Shown here piece after piece: positions 45,812 through 54,979 of a stretch of DNA of 64,000 bases. Made by a program: the position numbers and the translations under genes. Source of the DNA: Campylobacter sp. RM10537 (GTDB lineage: Bacteria > Campylobacterota > Campylobacteria > Campylobacterales > Campylobacteraceae). The stretch covers positions 868,001 to 932,000 of the forward strand of contig NZ_CP059597.1 in the NCBI RefSeq assembly GCF_022369435.1, written 5' to 3'. Within the stretch, counting starts at the first letter, position 1. Each line of letters begins with the position of its first letter. Below the pieces are notes generated by a model. The model made no database searches. It worked only from the letters and a program-made list of their open reading frames with translations, and was not told the DNA's origin.

Positions 45812-47093
45812 TATTCTCCATGTTAAAATCACATTTGTATTGATTTAAGCCCTCAAGATTATTTTTCAAATCAAAAACATATCTCATAGCATTAATAACT
45901 GTATCGCTTTGAATTTTTCCTTGAAGATGTTTTAAATTTATAGTTGGATTGTGCAAAAAAGCTTTAAAAGTTTGATGAATTAGTTTTCGTGCTTCGTTTT
46001 TATCAGAATGCTTTAAATAGCCTTTTTTTACAGCAATATCAAGTTGTTCATTTGCACATTCTTTAGCCTTAAGACGTATAGCTTTAATAATTGGATTTAA
46101 AGCTAAATCATTTAAATATCTAAAAAAATCCGATGTTTCTTGTCCTATAATTCCATAAGCCATACGTGCTTCATTTTCTCTTAAAGCTAAATTTTTTTGA
46201 ACAACAGCTTGAAGATCGTCCACTGCGAAAACAAAAATTTTATCATTCTCTTTAATATCAATATCACGCGGCACTGCAATATCAAAAAAATATCTTTTAT
46301 GGGAGACTTCTTCAATTAAAGCATTGGTAATAATGGCATGAGTTGCATTAGTAGCTGAAAAAAAGAGTTCGTATTGATTTAAGTACTGTTTTAAATTTTC
46401 TAAACTATCGTATTGATGTAGGCCATCTAACTTTTCACAAAGTAATTTAGCCTTTTGTATATCACGATTTAAAATAATAATCTTAGCCCCGTTAGCAATT
46501 AAATGCTTGGCTGCAAGTTCAGCCATCTCTCCAGCTCCTATAATCACAGCTTTTTTTTGAGTTAAATCCAAAAGTTCTTTTGCTCTGGCCACAGCAACAC
46601 TAGCAACTGAAATGGGATTTTTGGAAATTTGAGTTTCTGTACGAACTTTGGCAGCACATTTAAAAGCACAATGCAAAGCTCTTGAAATATGAGTTTTGCA
46701 AAATTCATTCTTTAAGGCAAACGAAAAAGCATCTTTAATCTGTCCTGCAATTTGAGTTTCACCAACAACAAGACTATCTAAAGAACTTGCTACTGAAAAA
46801 AGATGGTGTATCGCTCCACTATCCTCAAATATATCAGCTTTTTTAAATAATTCATCCTGGTCAACATCACACAATAAAGCTAAGGTTTTAATAATATATT
46901 CCGAACAAGCATTTTTAACAAAAGCAATAATCTCTACACGATTACAGGTACTAATTATCAAGCTTTCCTCAATGCTTTCATGTGTATTTATAATACGTAA
47001 AAATTCATACTTTTTTGCTTCATCTGTAAAACTTAACTTTTCTCTTAAGGCAAGATCGGTATTTTTATGAGTAAAAGAAACGCAATAATACAT
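45798..47093 (-). CDS. hemA: Glutamyl-tRNA reductase
   Basis: A 431-residue enzyme making glutamate-1-semialdehyde, the first committed step of C5 haem synthesis. The catalytic Cys is in ISTCNRVEI (near 50). SSLDSLVVGETQIAGQ, the NADPH site VIIGAGEMAELAAKHL and a C-terminal dimer helix with NPTINLKHL follow. It shares a start/stop base with the prenyl synthase gene upstream. Clustering with hemC suggests coordinated haem supply. Confidence 0.97.
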   Translation of the reverse strand: MYYCVSFTHKNTDLALREKLSFTDEAKKYEFLRIINTHESIEESLIISTCNRVEIIAFVKNACSEYIIKTLALLCDVDQDELFKKADIFEDSGAIHHLFSVASSLDSLVVGETQIAGQIKDAFSFALKNEFCKTHISRALHCAFKCAAKVRTETQISKNPISVASVAVARAKELLDLTQKKAVIIGAGEMAELAAKHLIANGAKIIILNRDIQKAKLLCEKLDGLHQYDSLENLKQYLNQYELFFSATNATHAIITNALIEEVSHKRYFFDIAVPRDIDIKENDKIFVFAVDDLQAVVQKNLALRENEARMAYGIIGQETSDFFRYLNDLALNPIIKAIRLKAKECANEQLDIAVKKGYLKHSDKNEARKLIHQTFKAFLHNPTINLKHLQGKIQSDTVINAMRYVFDLKNNLEGLNQYKCDFNMENNDEI

Positions 47094-47986
47094 TAAAAAT
47101 TCCTATCTATCATTGCTTTTACAATATCTTTTAATTTTTGATTAGAATATTCCTCTATAGCATCAATTGCCTTTTTAGCATATTCTTTAGCTTCTAAGAT
47201 AGATTTTTCCAAAATAGATTTTTCTTTAAATTGAGTATTTATCCATATTTTTTCTTGTTCGTTTAAATCTTTTTGAAACATTGTTTTTAATTGATTTTTT
47301 CCTTTTTGATCTAAACTTTCAAAAAGATATATATAAGGCAGAGTAACCTTTCCTTCTTTAAAATCTGCCATAGAAGGCTTACCTAATGTTTTTTCATCAC
47401 CTTTGATATCTAAAATATCATCGACCATTTGAAAAGCAAGTCCTAAATTTTTTCCATATTCTCCAAAAGATTTTTCATCTAAGCCAGCCAAAATAGCTCC
47501 ACATTTTGCACTTGCTTCAATTAAAACTGCTGTTTTATTATAGATCATGGTTAAATATTTATCTTTATCGGTATTAAAATCTTGACTTAAATTAACATCC
47601 ATAAGCTCACCTATAGAAAGCTTTACAACTGCATCAGAAATTATGCTTGCAAATTGAGTATTTATTTGGCTTAACTCATAAAAAGCCTTAGAATATAAAA
47701 TATCTCCTAGCATTAAAGCATTTTTTGTCCCAAATTCTGAATTTATAGATTTTGCTCCTCTTCTTAACTTACTCTCATCAATAATATCATCATGTAATAA
47801 ACTAGCCAAATGTATAAGCTCAATAACTGCACAAATTATTAAAGCTTCTTTGCTTTCTCCTGAAATAGCTAAAAGCAATTTAGAACGCAATTTCTTCCCT
47901 GATTTAACATGCAAAAGCATTTCTAATATGGGTGCGTAATTTAGCTCTTTTAAGAATTTTTGTATTAAATCGTCTATTGCCTGCAC
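47093..47986 (-). CDS. Polyprenyl diphosphate synthase
   Basis: A 297-residue trans-prenyltransferase. The first Asp-rich motif is LLHDDIIDES and the second is AFQMVDDILDIKGD. The residue spacing before the first motif (no bulky pair immediately upstream) suits a long-chain synthase for the menaquinone side chain (IspB/HepT type) rather than farnesyl synthase. It is located with hemA and UbiD. Confidence 0.9.
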   Translation of the reverse strand: MQAIDDLIQKFLKELNYAPILEMLLHVKSGKKLRSKLLLAISGESKEALIICAVIELIHLASLLHDDIIDESKLRRGAKSINSEFGTKNALMLGDILYSKAFYELSQINTQFASIISDAVVKLSIGELMDVNLSQDFNTDKDKYLTMIYNKTAVLIEASAKCGAILAGLDEKSFGEYGKNLGLAFQMVDDILDIKGDEKTLGKPSMADFKEGKVTLPYIYLFESLDQKGKNQLKTMFQKDLNEQEKIWINTQFKEKSILEKSILEAKEYAKKAIDAIEEYSNQKLKDIVKAMIDRNF

Positions 47987-48004
47987 ATTTAATTCCTTGT
48001 TTTA

Positions 48005-48535
48005 CTATTTATCCCAGCTTGTCAATGGTTTAACTTGCGGTTGATTAAAATTAATCATAGGGACAACTTGATTATTTTGCGGTGGATTTGAAAGCGGTGT
48101 TTTTCTTGGATCTAAAAATTCCACCATCACACGAGACTCCTTATCTTCAATATAAACTGTAAAAGTTGCTAAACCTTTATTATAGCCACTAAATTCTAAA
48201 ATAAGCCTTGCTCTATCTATATGTGGATTTGTATAATCAGGAATCAAAGTTTGCGTAACCCAATCCAAATTTCTTCTTAAACTCATCACAAATTGTCTTG
48301 GATATTTGCGAAATTTAGATTGAACAATAATATTTGTATTATCAAACAAAGTCCAATAAAAATCAAAATTTTGAACCTTATCTTCATAACCGATTTCTTT
48401 AATTTGAATACTTGCTCTTTGATCTTTTTTAAGAACAAACTTATAAGTATATTCAAAGACAGGAGCTGCATTTAAATGATTTTTAAATACTAAAACAAGC
48501 AATAAAATAAAAAATAATTTCAATGATTTTTGCAT
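48005..48535 (-). CDS. Exported protein of unknown function
   Basis: A 176-residue protein with an N-terminal signal (LKLFFILLLVLVFKNHLNA). A beta-rich mature region has repeated Phe-Asp-Tyr/Phe and Arg patterns, ending with a Pro/Asn/Gln-rich tail. No cysteine or lipobox. It corresponds by position to C. jejuni Cj0540. It shares a 1-bp junction with the small upstream gene. No enzyme motif recognised. Confidence 0.8.
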   Translation of the reverse strand: MQKSLKLFFILLLVLVFKNHLNAAPVFEYTYKFVLKKDQRASIQIKEIGYEDKVQNFDFYWTLFDNTNIIVQSKFRKYPRQFVMSLRRNLDWVTQTLIPDYTNPHIDRARLILEFSGYNKGLATFTVYIEDKESRVMVEFLDPRKTPLSNPPQNNQVVPMINFNQPQVKPLTSWDK

Positions 48536-48798
48536 TAGCCCTCATGTCCTAAAATTTGGGCTCCCAAATCTATATAAATATCATTTAATCTTTGCTCAAT
48601 TAAATCTCCATTTTCAAGTATAAAATTTTTAACATCTATTTCATTTAAACCCTGTTTTTCTAAAAGTTCAATCATGCTTATATATTCGGCAAAAAAAATC
48701 TCAAATACTTTTTCTAAGGCTCCTAAATTACCATTTTGTATAATTTCTAAAAATTTTTCTTTAGGAGTTTTATTAAACATTTCATCAAAGATATCCAT
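48535..48798 (-). CDS. Small conserved protein, operon leader gene
   Basis: An 87-residue acidic protein, no signal or membrane segment, probably all-helical (DIFDEMFNKTPKEKFLEII at the start). Position equals C. jejuni Cj0539. It opens the run to ubiD behind a TATAAT promoter, with AAGGAA before the ATG. Function unknown. Confidence 0.78.
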   Translation of the reverse strand: MDIFDEMFNKTPKEKFLEIIQNGNLGALEKVFEIFFAEYISMIELLEKQGLNEIDVKNFILENGDLIEQRLNDIYIDLGAQILGHEG

Positions 48799-48858
48799 TA
48801 TTTTCCTTGAAAATAGTAAGTTTTTGATTATAAAATTTTAATCGTTAAAAGTAGCTAA

Positions 48859-48864
48859 ATTATA
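48859..48864 (-). promoter_or_regulatory. -10 box of the small-gene to ubiD operon
   Basis: A perfect minus-strand TATAAT in TTTTATAATTTAG, 61-66 bp upstream of ATG 48798. Short spacings or overlaps continue from here to 40997, so one transcript may cover nine genes. Confidence 0.55.
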
Positions 48865-48883
48865 AAATCTTTAAGTTATTAAA

Positions 48884-48901
48884 TTTGGGGCAATCCCCAA
48901 A
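48884..48901 (-). terminator. Intrinsic terminator of oorDABC
   Basis: The stem TTTGGGG / CCCCAAA with loop CAAT (plus-strand reading) sits 11 bp after the oorC stop. In the minus direction the stem is followed by TTTAATAA. It is the most GC-rich hairpin of the region. Confidence 0.8.
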
Positions 48902-48911
48902 AAAATTATTG

Positions 48912-49466
48912 TTAAATAGATTTGCTCTCTTTAGCGTATTTAAGTCCTAAATTAAAAGCTTTAGAATTTGCATCACGAGTTTTTGGTGGAACCATATGAA
49001 GCATTGTTTCTTTTAAAACATCTAAATCAATGCATTTGCTCATATAAGCGGCAATAGCTAAAGCCACAACAGATTGAGTTGCAACATTACCTACCTCATC
49101 CTTAGCTATAGTAATAATTGGAATTTCAAAAATTTGCCATCTTTTATAATCTTCATTTTCAGGATGCACTAAATTAGGTTCTACAACAATAATTCCACCT
49201 TCTTTTACACCTCCGCGAAAGCCCTTATATCCTTTATCAGCAGTTGAAAGCATAAAATCAACCTCTCCCTCCACGGCATAAGGAAAAAGAATTTCTTTAT
49301 CATCTATAATAATATCTACTTTTGTAGGTCCGCCTCTTACTTGAGAAGTGTAAGTAGATGCTTTAAAAGCTTGACGTCCTTCTTTGATTGCAGCTTCAGC
49401 TAAAATCTCTCCTGCAGTGATGACTCCTTGTCCACCTTCTCCACCGAATCTTAATTGATATTTCAT
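48912..49466 (-). CDS. oorC: 2-oxoglutarate:acceptor oxidoreductase, gamma subunit
   Basis: A 184-residue gamma domain of the 2-oxoacid oxidoreductase family. It has the conserved RFGGEGGQGVITAGEILAEAA, TYTSQVRGGPTK and MVPPKTRDANSKAF. It acts with OorA, OorB and OorD to convert 2-oxoglutarate plus CoA to succinyl-CoA, reducing flavodoxin or ferredoxin. Overlaps oorB by 4 bp. Confidence 0.95.
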   Translation of the reverse strand: MKYQLRFGGEGGQGVITAGEILAEAAIKEGRQAFKASTYTSQVRGGPTKVDIIIDDKEILFPYAVEGEVDFMLSTADKGYKGFRGGVKEGGIIVVEPNLVHPENEDYKRWQIFEIPIITIAKDEVGNVATQSVVALAIAAYMSKCIDLDVLKETMLHMVPPKTRDANSKAFNLGLKYAKESKSI

Positions 49467-50308
49467 TTTAAAGCTCCCAAATCAACCATTCTTTTTTCCT
49501 TAGCTGCACGACGCACTTCTTCATAGGCTTGACAATATTCTGGCTGAGAATTATCTTCATATAAAATTCCAGTTGGAAATTTATCTTTTCTTTCTTCAAA
49601 ATCCATACTTTCAAATTTAGCTTTTTCTACAACACGACTTTTAATCCAATCAAGCATTGCAGTTGCTTCTCCCATTTTATTTTTTCTTCCTAGATTGATA
49701 TGACAATTTGAAAAAACATCCACAAAGCTATAACCTTTGTGTGATAAAGCTTTATAAATTAAATTTTCAAGCTTATTTGCCTCTATCACATTTCCTCTTG
49801 CAACAAAAGAAGCTCCTGCAGCTTTCGTTAACTCGCAAGCATCAAAATTTGGATCAATATTTCCAAATTGTGCCGTTACAGTATAAAAACCTTTAGGAGT
49901 TGTTGGAGAAGTTTGTGAATTTGTAAGACCATAAATAAAATTATTAATTACTATATGAGTTAGATCTATATTCCTACGACAGCCATGTATAGTATGATTT
50001 CCACCAATTGCTAAAGTATCGCCATCCCCGCTAACCACAATTACATGTTTCGTTGGATTTGCTAATTTTATTCCTGTTGCATAAGCGATAGCTCTACCAT
50101 GTGTAGTATGCACAGTATTACAATTAACATAAGAACTCATTCTACCGCTACAACCAATTCCTGAAACAAGACATACATCATCCATATTCCAACCAAGTTT
50201 TTCAATCGCACGAATAATACATTTTAAAACAACACCATCTCCACAGCCCCAGCACCATTGAGTTGGAAGCTTATCGGTTCTTAAATATTCATCATAATTA
50301 AATGCCAT
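49463..50308 (-). CDS. oorB: 2-oxoglutarate:acceptor oxidoreductase, beta (TPP) subunit
   Basis: A 281-residue thiamine-diphosphate-binding subunit. Cluster cysteines occur as WCWGCGDG and SGIGCSGR. The TPP motif reads VVSGDGDTLAIGGNH followed by VINNFIYGLTNSQ. One bp separates it from oorA. Confidence 0.96.
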   Translation of the reverse strand: MAFNYDEYLRTDKLPTQWCWGCGDGVVLKCIIRAIEKLGWNMDDVCLVSGIGCSGRMSSYVNCNTVHTTHGRAIAYATGIKLANPTKHVIVVSGDGDTLAIGGNHTIHGCRRNIDLTHIVINNFIYGLTNSQTSPTTPKGFYTVTAQFGNIDPNFDACELTKAAGASFVARGNVIEANKLENLIYKALSHKGYSFVDVFSNCHINLGRKNKMGEATAMLDWIKSRVVEKAKFESMDFEERKDKFPTGILYEDNSQPEYCQAYEEVRRAAKEKRMVDLGALK

Positions 50309-50309
50309 T

Positions 50310-51434
50310 TTATATATTCTCCTTCACTTTAGCAATAATTTCACTAGGGGTGATAGGACGACCATTTGCACGATGCAAGCTAATAAAATCACGACGTGAA
50401 CTCACCCTTTCAATCTCTTCAAGATATTGACCCATATTTAATTCTGTTACCATAACTTTTTCAAATTGACTCACTACTTTAGCTATTTTTTTCTCCGCTA
50501 CAGGATAAAGAGTAATAGGACGGAAAAGACCTGCTTTAATTCCATCTTCTCTAAGTCTTTGAATAGCTTCTTTTACCGATCGACTTACGCTTCCATAAGC
50601 TATAATTAAAAATTCAGCATCATCAAGCATGTATTCTTCATAAGTACAAATATCTTCACGATTATTATTAATTTTACCTATAAGTCTTTCTATATTTTTT
50701 TTCACTATAGCACCATCTTCTGTTGGAAAACCAATATCACCATGATGAAGTCCCGTTACATGATAGCGATAACCTGTAAAAAAAGGATTGAGAGTTGCAG
50801 CTTCATTTTCGCCAGCTGCATAAGGCTTATAATCTTTTTTATCGCCTTCAAATTTTTTTCGATTATAAATTTTAATATCTTTTAAATCAGGCAGCACCGC
50901 TTTACCATTCATATGACCTACAGTTTCATCCATAAGCAAAAATACTGGTGTCATATATTTTTCAGCTAAATTAAAAGCTCTAATAGTTTCCAAATAAGCT
51001 TCTTCAAGCGAAGCGGGTGCAATAGCTATACTCGCAAAATCTCCATGAGTTGGAGCTTTTGCCTGAAATAAATCCCCTTGTGCTACACGAGTTGGCAAAC
51101 CTGTTGAAGGACCTCCACGCATAACATTAACTATAACTAATGGAATTTCAGCTATAAATGCGAGTCCAATTTGCTCTGCTTTTAAAGAAATTCCTGGACC
51201 ACTACTTGCTGTCATAGCCTTTACTCCACTCATTGCTGCACCAATAGCAACACTTATCCCTGAAATTTCATCTTCCATTTGTATAAAAGTTCCATCATTA
51301 GCTGGAAGCAAATGACTTAATTCATGAGCAATTTCACTACTTGGTGTAATAGGATATCCTCCAAAAAATTTACAACCACAATCGATGGCAGCCTGTGCAA
51401 TTAAAACATTACCTGTTGCTATAACTTCTCTCAT
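50310..51434 (-). CDS. oorA: 2-oxoglutarate:acceptor oxidoreductase, alpha subunit
   Basis: A 374-residue alpha subunit with CKFFGGYPITPSSEIAH, the block SGVKAMTASSGPGISLKAEQIG and NVMRGGPSTGLPTRVAQGDL, all family signatures. The C-terminal domain carries the transketolase-like TELNMGQYLEEIER. In Campylobacter this oxygen-sensitive complex replaces 2-oxoglutarate dehydrogenase. Confidence 0.96.
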   Translation of the reverse strand: MREVIATGNVLIAQAAIDCGCKFFGGYPITPSSEIAHELSHLLPANDGTFIQMEDEISGISVAIGAAMSGVKAMTASSGPGISLKAEQIGLAFIAEIPLVIVNVMRGGPSTGLPTRVAQGDLFQAKAPTHGDFASIAIAPASLEEAYLETIRAFNLAEKYMTPVFLLMDETVGHMNGKAVLPDLKDIKIYNRKKFEGDKKDYKPYAAGENEAATLNPFFTGYRYHVTGLHHGDIGFPTEDGAIVKKNIERLIGKINNNREDICTYEEYMLDDAEFLIIAYGSVSRSVKEAIQRLREDGIKAGLFRPITLYPVAEKKIAKVVSQFEKVMVTELNMGQYLEEIERVSSRRDFISLHRANGRPITPSEIIAKVKENI

Positions 51435-51443
51435 TGTTTTTTC

Positions 51444-51755
51444 CTAAGCTAGTTTTTTATATTGATTATTTCTAACAGCCAAAGCTCTATCTTTAGCTTC
51501 TGATGTAAGTTTGGCAAATTTAAATTCATCTCTCTTAGCCACCATAATAGCAAAATCAGGACAATGCGTTTCACATTCAGTACAACCTATGCAAGATTCT
51601 GGATGAACCACCTCTATCATTTGTCCTAAAACAGCATGCACATCATCACGCATAGCTAAAACACCTGCTGGACAATAACTTACACAAATATTACAAGCTT
51701 TACATCGATGCTCATCTACCCATACTGGAGTATCTTTTGGAGCTTTTAAACTCAT
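51444..51755 (-). CDS. oorD: 2-oxoglutarate:acceptor oxidoreductase, ferredoxin-like delta subunit
   Basis: A 103-residue electron-transfer subunit with two [4Fe-4S] motifs, CKACNICVSYCP and CIGCTECETHCP. First gene of the operon, 9 bp before oorA. The AAGGA site lies 8 bp from the ATG. In C. jejuni the gene on its other side would be sucD (recollection); here a 677-bp gap takes its place. Confidence 0.96.
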   Translation of the reverse strand: MSLKAPKDTPVWVDEHRCKACNICVSYCPAGVLAMRDDVHAVLGQMIEVVHPESCIGCTECETHCPDFAIMVAKRDEFKFAKLTSEAKDRALAVRNNQYKKLA

Positions 51756-51787
51756 TATTTCTTTCCTTATTTTTTAATTCTTGATTT

Positions 51788-51793
51788 ATTATA
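51788..51793 (-). promoter_or_regulatory. Sigma-70 -10 box of oorDABC
   Basis: Minus-strand TTTTAGATATAAT, an extended -10 with perfect TATAAT 33-38 bp before the oorD ATG. In C. jejuni oorD is expected downstream of sucCD. Here the strong box suggests the operon has its own promoter. Confidence 0.65.
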
Positions 51794-52100
51794 TCTAAAA
51801 TAATTCAAACTCAACTAAGAAATTTCTAAAATCATTTTTAATTTTTTCCCTATAAACAATATTAAATCAAAAATAATTCTGGTTTTTATTTTTTCCAAAC
51901 ATCTAATTAATATTTATAATTTCAAATACGCTATCTAAGATCGAATTCTACAATCATTCAAAGATTTTATTAATTTCAAATTTAAGTTCAAACTCAAATA
52001 TTAATTTTTTCTTTTAAATTTAATTACTCGCCTATTTTTATTCTTGTATTTAAATTATGCATTATCTAAATAAATTCTACGATAATAGCATTCTTACTAG

Positions 52101-52130
52101 AAAAAAGAATTATTTTAATAATTCTTTTTT
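52101..52130. terminator. Symmetric AT hairpin with U-tail, no gene attached
   Basis: Perfect 14-bp arms AAAAAAGAATTATT / AATAATTCTTTTTT with a 2-nt centre, followed on the plus strand by ATTTTAT. It could terminate transcripts from either side, for example AsmA-like read-through in the minus direction, or be a scar of deleted genes. Confidence 0.5.
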
Positions 52131-52400
52131 ATTTTATCCCTCTTAATTAAATAAGCATACCAACAAACGACCATACTTTAGAATGGCTTCAACTCTTTTA
52201 TTCTTGGCTAAAAGTATAAGCTAATTTATATAATTACATATGATAATTTTATTTTATCTTCATTACTAATTTTGTATTGTATATATTTTTAATTAATTTT
52301 TATTTTTTGAGTAATTTTGTAACATATAGCTTTTATTTTAGTTTGCTTAATAAACTCAATAATCTTAAATGAAATATTTATAAAAATGCATAGAATGGCA

Positions 52401-52433
52401 AGAGAGTTTATTTTAAGTTAAAATAAACTCTCT
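52401..52433 (-). terminator. Hairpin at the end of the AsmA-like gene
   Basis: 15-bp perfect arms AGAGAGTTTATTTTA / TAAAATAAACTCTCT with a 3-nt loop; the arm begins at the stop codon (TGA 52435-52433). The downstream sequence in the minus direction (TTGCCATTC) is not T-rich, so it may need Rho. Confidence 0.65.
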
Positions 52434-54979
52434 CAATCAAATAAATTTTTAGGCAATTGTATGATATTTTTAATTAAGTTAAACGGAGTTTTTAAAGTAT
52501 CAGTTAAAATTTGAGTATGAAAATTCGGATTATCGATTTTTCCATCTACTTTGATATTTGTACTTATTTCTTGATTTTTCCCCAAAATGACATAATTTAA
52601 AATTGGGACTTTTGAAATGGTTTCAGAGGCTGATTTTAAAGTTTTTAACTCTAAATTTAAATCTATAGTATCAAGACGCAAATTAGCACTGCCCAATCCA
52701 TAAATATCAACACTATCTCCATTTAAATTAATAGCACTAAAACTTAATAAATCTTTTTTTCGATTAAAAATAACTTTTCCATTTTGAAATTTTAAACCTT
52801 TTTGATTAAAAGTTGGAGTTTTAAACATCAATAAACTAGGAACTGTATCTATAAATGAAATCAATTGATTAACACCTTTTAAATCTTTTACAAAAGTATT
52901 TTTAAAATCAAATTCTCCATCAAAATACTCAAGACCACTTCCAACAATACTTAGATTAAAAATTCCATCTTGCACAGCCTGCTTTTGTAAAAATTCATTT
53001 AAATATTGATCATTTATATTTTTAACAAAAAATTTTAAATCATCTGGGCTATAGTAAAAATTTAAATTTGTATTTCCTCTTGAACCTTGAACATTTAAGA
53101 TATTCTTATCTAAATTTATCTCCAATTTATCAAAAGCTAAAGTTTTATTCATATCAGCTAATATCAAAGCACAATTGGCTCCGCCAAAAATAATATTTTG
53201 TTTATTTGTACTGATATCAAAACTATTTGGAGAATTTTTTTGTTTTTTATAAATATAAGTTAAATTTTTTACTTGTATTTCTTTTTTAAGTGAAGATATT
53301 GTAGCACTTATAAGATCGCTTTGTGTATTAATATATATAATATCATTTTTTCTTACAATACTAAAACTATCTTTATTGTAAGGTGTTTGGTTGTTGATAA
53401 ATAAATTATGGTTAAAACTAACATCTTGCGCTTGCAAATCAAAATCTTTAAAATCTAAACTTTTAAAATAAACACTTCCAGCTCCATTAAAACCAAAATC
53501 TTTAAGAATTTTAGAATAAGAAAATAAAATATTAGGATTATTTAAATTAAATTCTAATCCATTTTTAAAATTAGCTATTAAATTCCATTCTGGTATAGTT
53601 AATAAATCTTGATTTAAATCTAAATTAAGAGTAATATTTTGATTTTCAATATCCAATAAATCATCATCGAAATGCAATTTATAAAGTTGGGTATTAAAAA
53701 TTCCTTGTTTTTCTTTTAAATTAATTTTAGCATTTATATTAGCTTTTAAATATCGATTTTCTATATCAGCATTTTCTATACTTAAATTATCTTGAGTTAA
53801 TCTAATCAATCCCTTGGAAATATTCATATCAGCCAAAGATATATTAGCACTATTTAAATAAAATATTCCATTATGAAGAAATTGCCCTTTCTCGTGAAAA
53901 TCAATTTTAAGTTCCAAATCTGCCTTAATGGTTCCGCTTTTTTGATAAAAAGGCAAGTTAAGATGATAATTTTGCAAAGCTTTTTCAAGCTTTTCATCTA
54001 ATTTCAAATTATCTGATTTTATTCGCAAATAAATTCCAGCTTTTTCTTCGTTGAAAATATCATATAAATAAACTTTACTTTGACTTAAATCTGCTCCATC
54101 ATAAGAAGCCTTATTAAATTGCAAATCCAACTTTTGCTGACTTAAATTTAAATCAACTCTTGGAATTTCAATAGCATCCATATTATTTTCTAAACGAACT
54201 TTGACTTTATCAATATATCCTGAAGCACTTATATTATCAAAATAATAATTATTTTGTTTAAAATCTATAAAACCTTGTAAAAAATCTAAATGATAAAATT
54301 CTCCAACAACATTTTTAAATATCCACTGATCTAAGGTTTCATTTAAAACAAAATCTCTTCTGATTATAGTTGCTATATTTTGTATATTTATTGCATTAAG
54401 ATCACTAATTTGATAAAGTAATTTATTATCTTTATAACTTATTGTACTTTTAAAAGTTAAATTATCACTATTTGCATTTAAATTTAAATTATAAAAATTA
54501 CTTTTTATTTTTATTTCAAAAAAACCGTTTAAATTTAAATTGTATTTTTTTAGCTTTAAAGAATTAATTGTTCCTGATAAATTGCCATTATTTACAGTAA
54601 AGGAAGCTTTTAAAAAAAGATCATTACTGTCTATAAAATAATCACCATCTTTAAATAAAATTTTTAATTTTTGATTTTTAAAATATAAATTTCCAATATT
54701 TACTTCTTCAACAAAATTATATAAATATTTTAAATTTTTCATCATTTTTAATAAAGTTTTAGAATCAAAATTAGAATTATTTTCTGAAGTATCATTAAAA
54801 TTTAAAGCAATATTTTTTGCTCGAAAAATAAGTTTTTTATCTAATTTAATATATAATTGCTGAATTTTTAAAAAATCAAATTGGATGCTAGAAATGAATA
54901 TTCCATTTTTTAATACTAAAAACATAACCGAAAACAACACAAATAATATTACTAATATATATAATATTTTCTTTTTCAT
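52433..54979 (-). CDS. Large AsmA/TamB-like inner-membrane-anchored protein
   Basis: An 848-residue protein with a single N-terminal membrane segment (KKKILYILVILFVLFSVMFLVL). The long periplasmic region is made of repeated beta-strand patterns rich in Asn, Leu, Lys and Asp. The C-terminus (LNLELKTLKSASETISKVPILNYVILG) resembles AsmA-family ends. Such proteins bridge the periplasm and move phospholipid toward the outer membrane. I chose ATG 54979 (AAGAAG 6 bp upstream); an ATG at 55006 would add nine residues. Corresponds to C. jejuni Cj0530. Confidence 0.85.
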   Translation of the reverse strand: MKKKILYILVILFVLFSVMFLVLKNGIFISSIQFDFLKIQQLYIKLDKKLIFRAKNIALNFNDTSENNSNFDSKTLLKMMKNLKYLYNFVEEVNIGNLYFKNQKLKILFKDGDYFIDSNDLFLKASFTVNNGNLSGTINSLKLKKYNLNLNGFFEIKIKSNFYNLNLNANSDNLTFKSTISYKDNKLLYQISDLNAINIQNIATIIRRDFVLNETLDQWIFKNVVGEFYHLDFLQGFIDFKQNNYYFDNISASGYIDKVKVRLENNMDAIEIPRVDLNLSQQKLDLQFNKASYDGADLSQSKVYLYDIFNEEKAGIYLRIKSDNLKLDEKLEKALQNYHLNLPFYQKSGTIKADLELKIDFHEKGQFLHNGIFYLNSANISLADMNISKGLIRLTQDNLSIENADIENRYLKANINAKINLKEKQGIFNTQLYKLHFDDDLLDIENQNITLNLDLNQDLLTIPEWNLIANFKNGLEFNLNNPNILFSYSKILKDFGFNGAGSVYFKSLDFKDFDLQAQDVSFNHNLFINNQTPYNKDSFSIVRKNDIIYINTQSDLISATISSLKKEIQVKNLTYIYKKQKNSPNSFDISTNKQNIIFGGANCALILADMNKTLAFDKLEINLDKNILNVQGSRGNTNLNFYYSPDDLKFFVKNINDQYLNEFLQKQAVQDGIFNLSIVGSGLEYFDGEFDFKNTFVKDLKGVNQLISFIDTVPSLLMFKTPTFNQKGLKFQNGKVIFNRKKDLLSFSAINLNGDSVDIYGLGSANLRLDTIDLNLELKTLKSASETISKVPILNYVILGKNQEISTNIKVDGKIDNPNFHTQILTDTLKTPFNLIKNIIQLPKNLFD

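Larger units (their letters stand above)
51756..52432. other. Non-coding AT-rich gap between oorD and the AsmA-like gene
   Basis: This is the only gap above 300 bp. No open frame of meaningful length was found on either strand. It holds the oorD promoter (51788), a perfect AT hairpin (52101-52130), and a short stretch of higher complexity (about 52150-52220). A second hairpin (52401-52433) touches the AsmA-like stop codon. No recognisable sucC, sucD, mdh or icd remnant could be read by eye. Confidence 0.7.

Noticed and set aside
51756-52432. tRNA or small structured RNA in the gap
   Set aside because: No cloverleaf-like GC stems or CCA-type end were found. The hairpins present are AT-rich and terminator-like.
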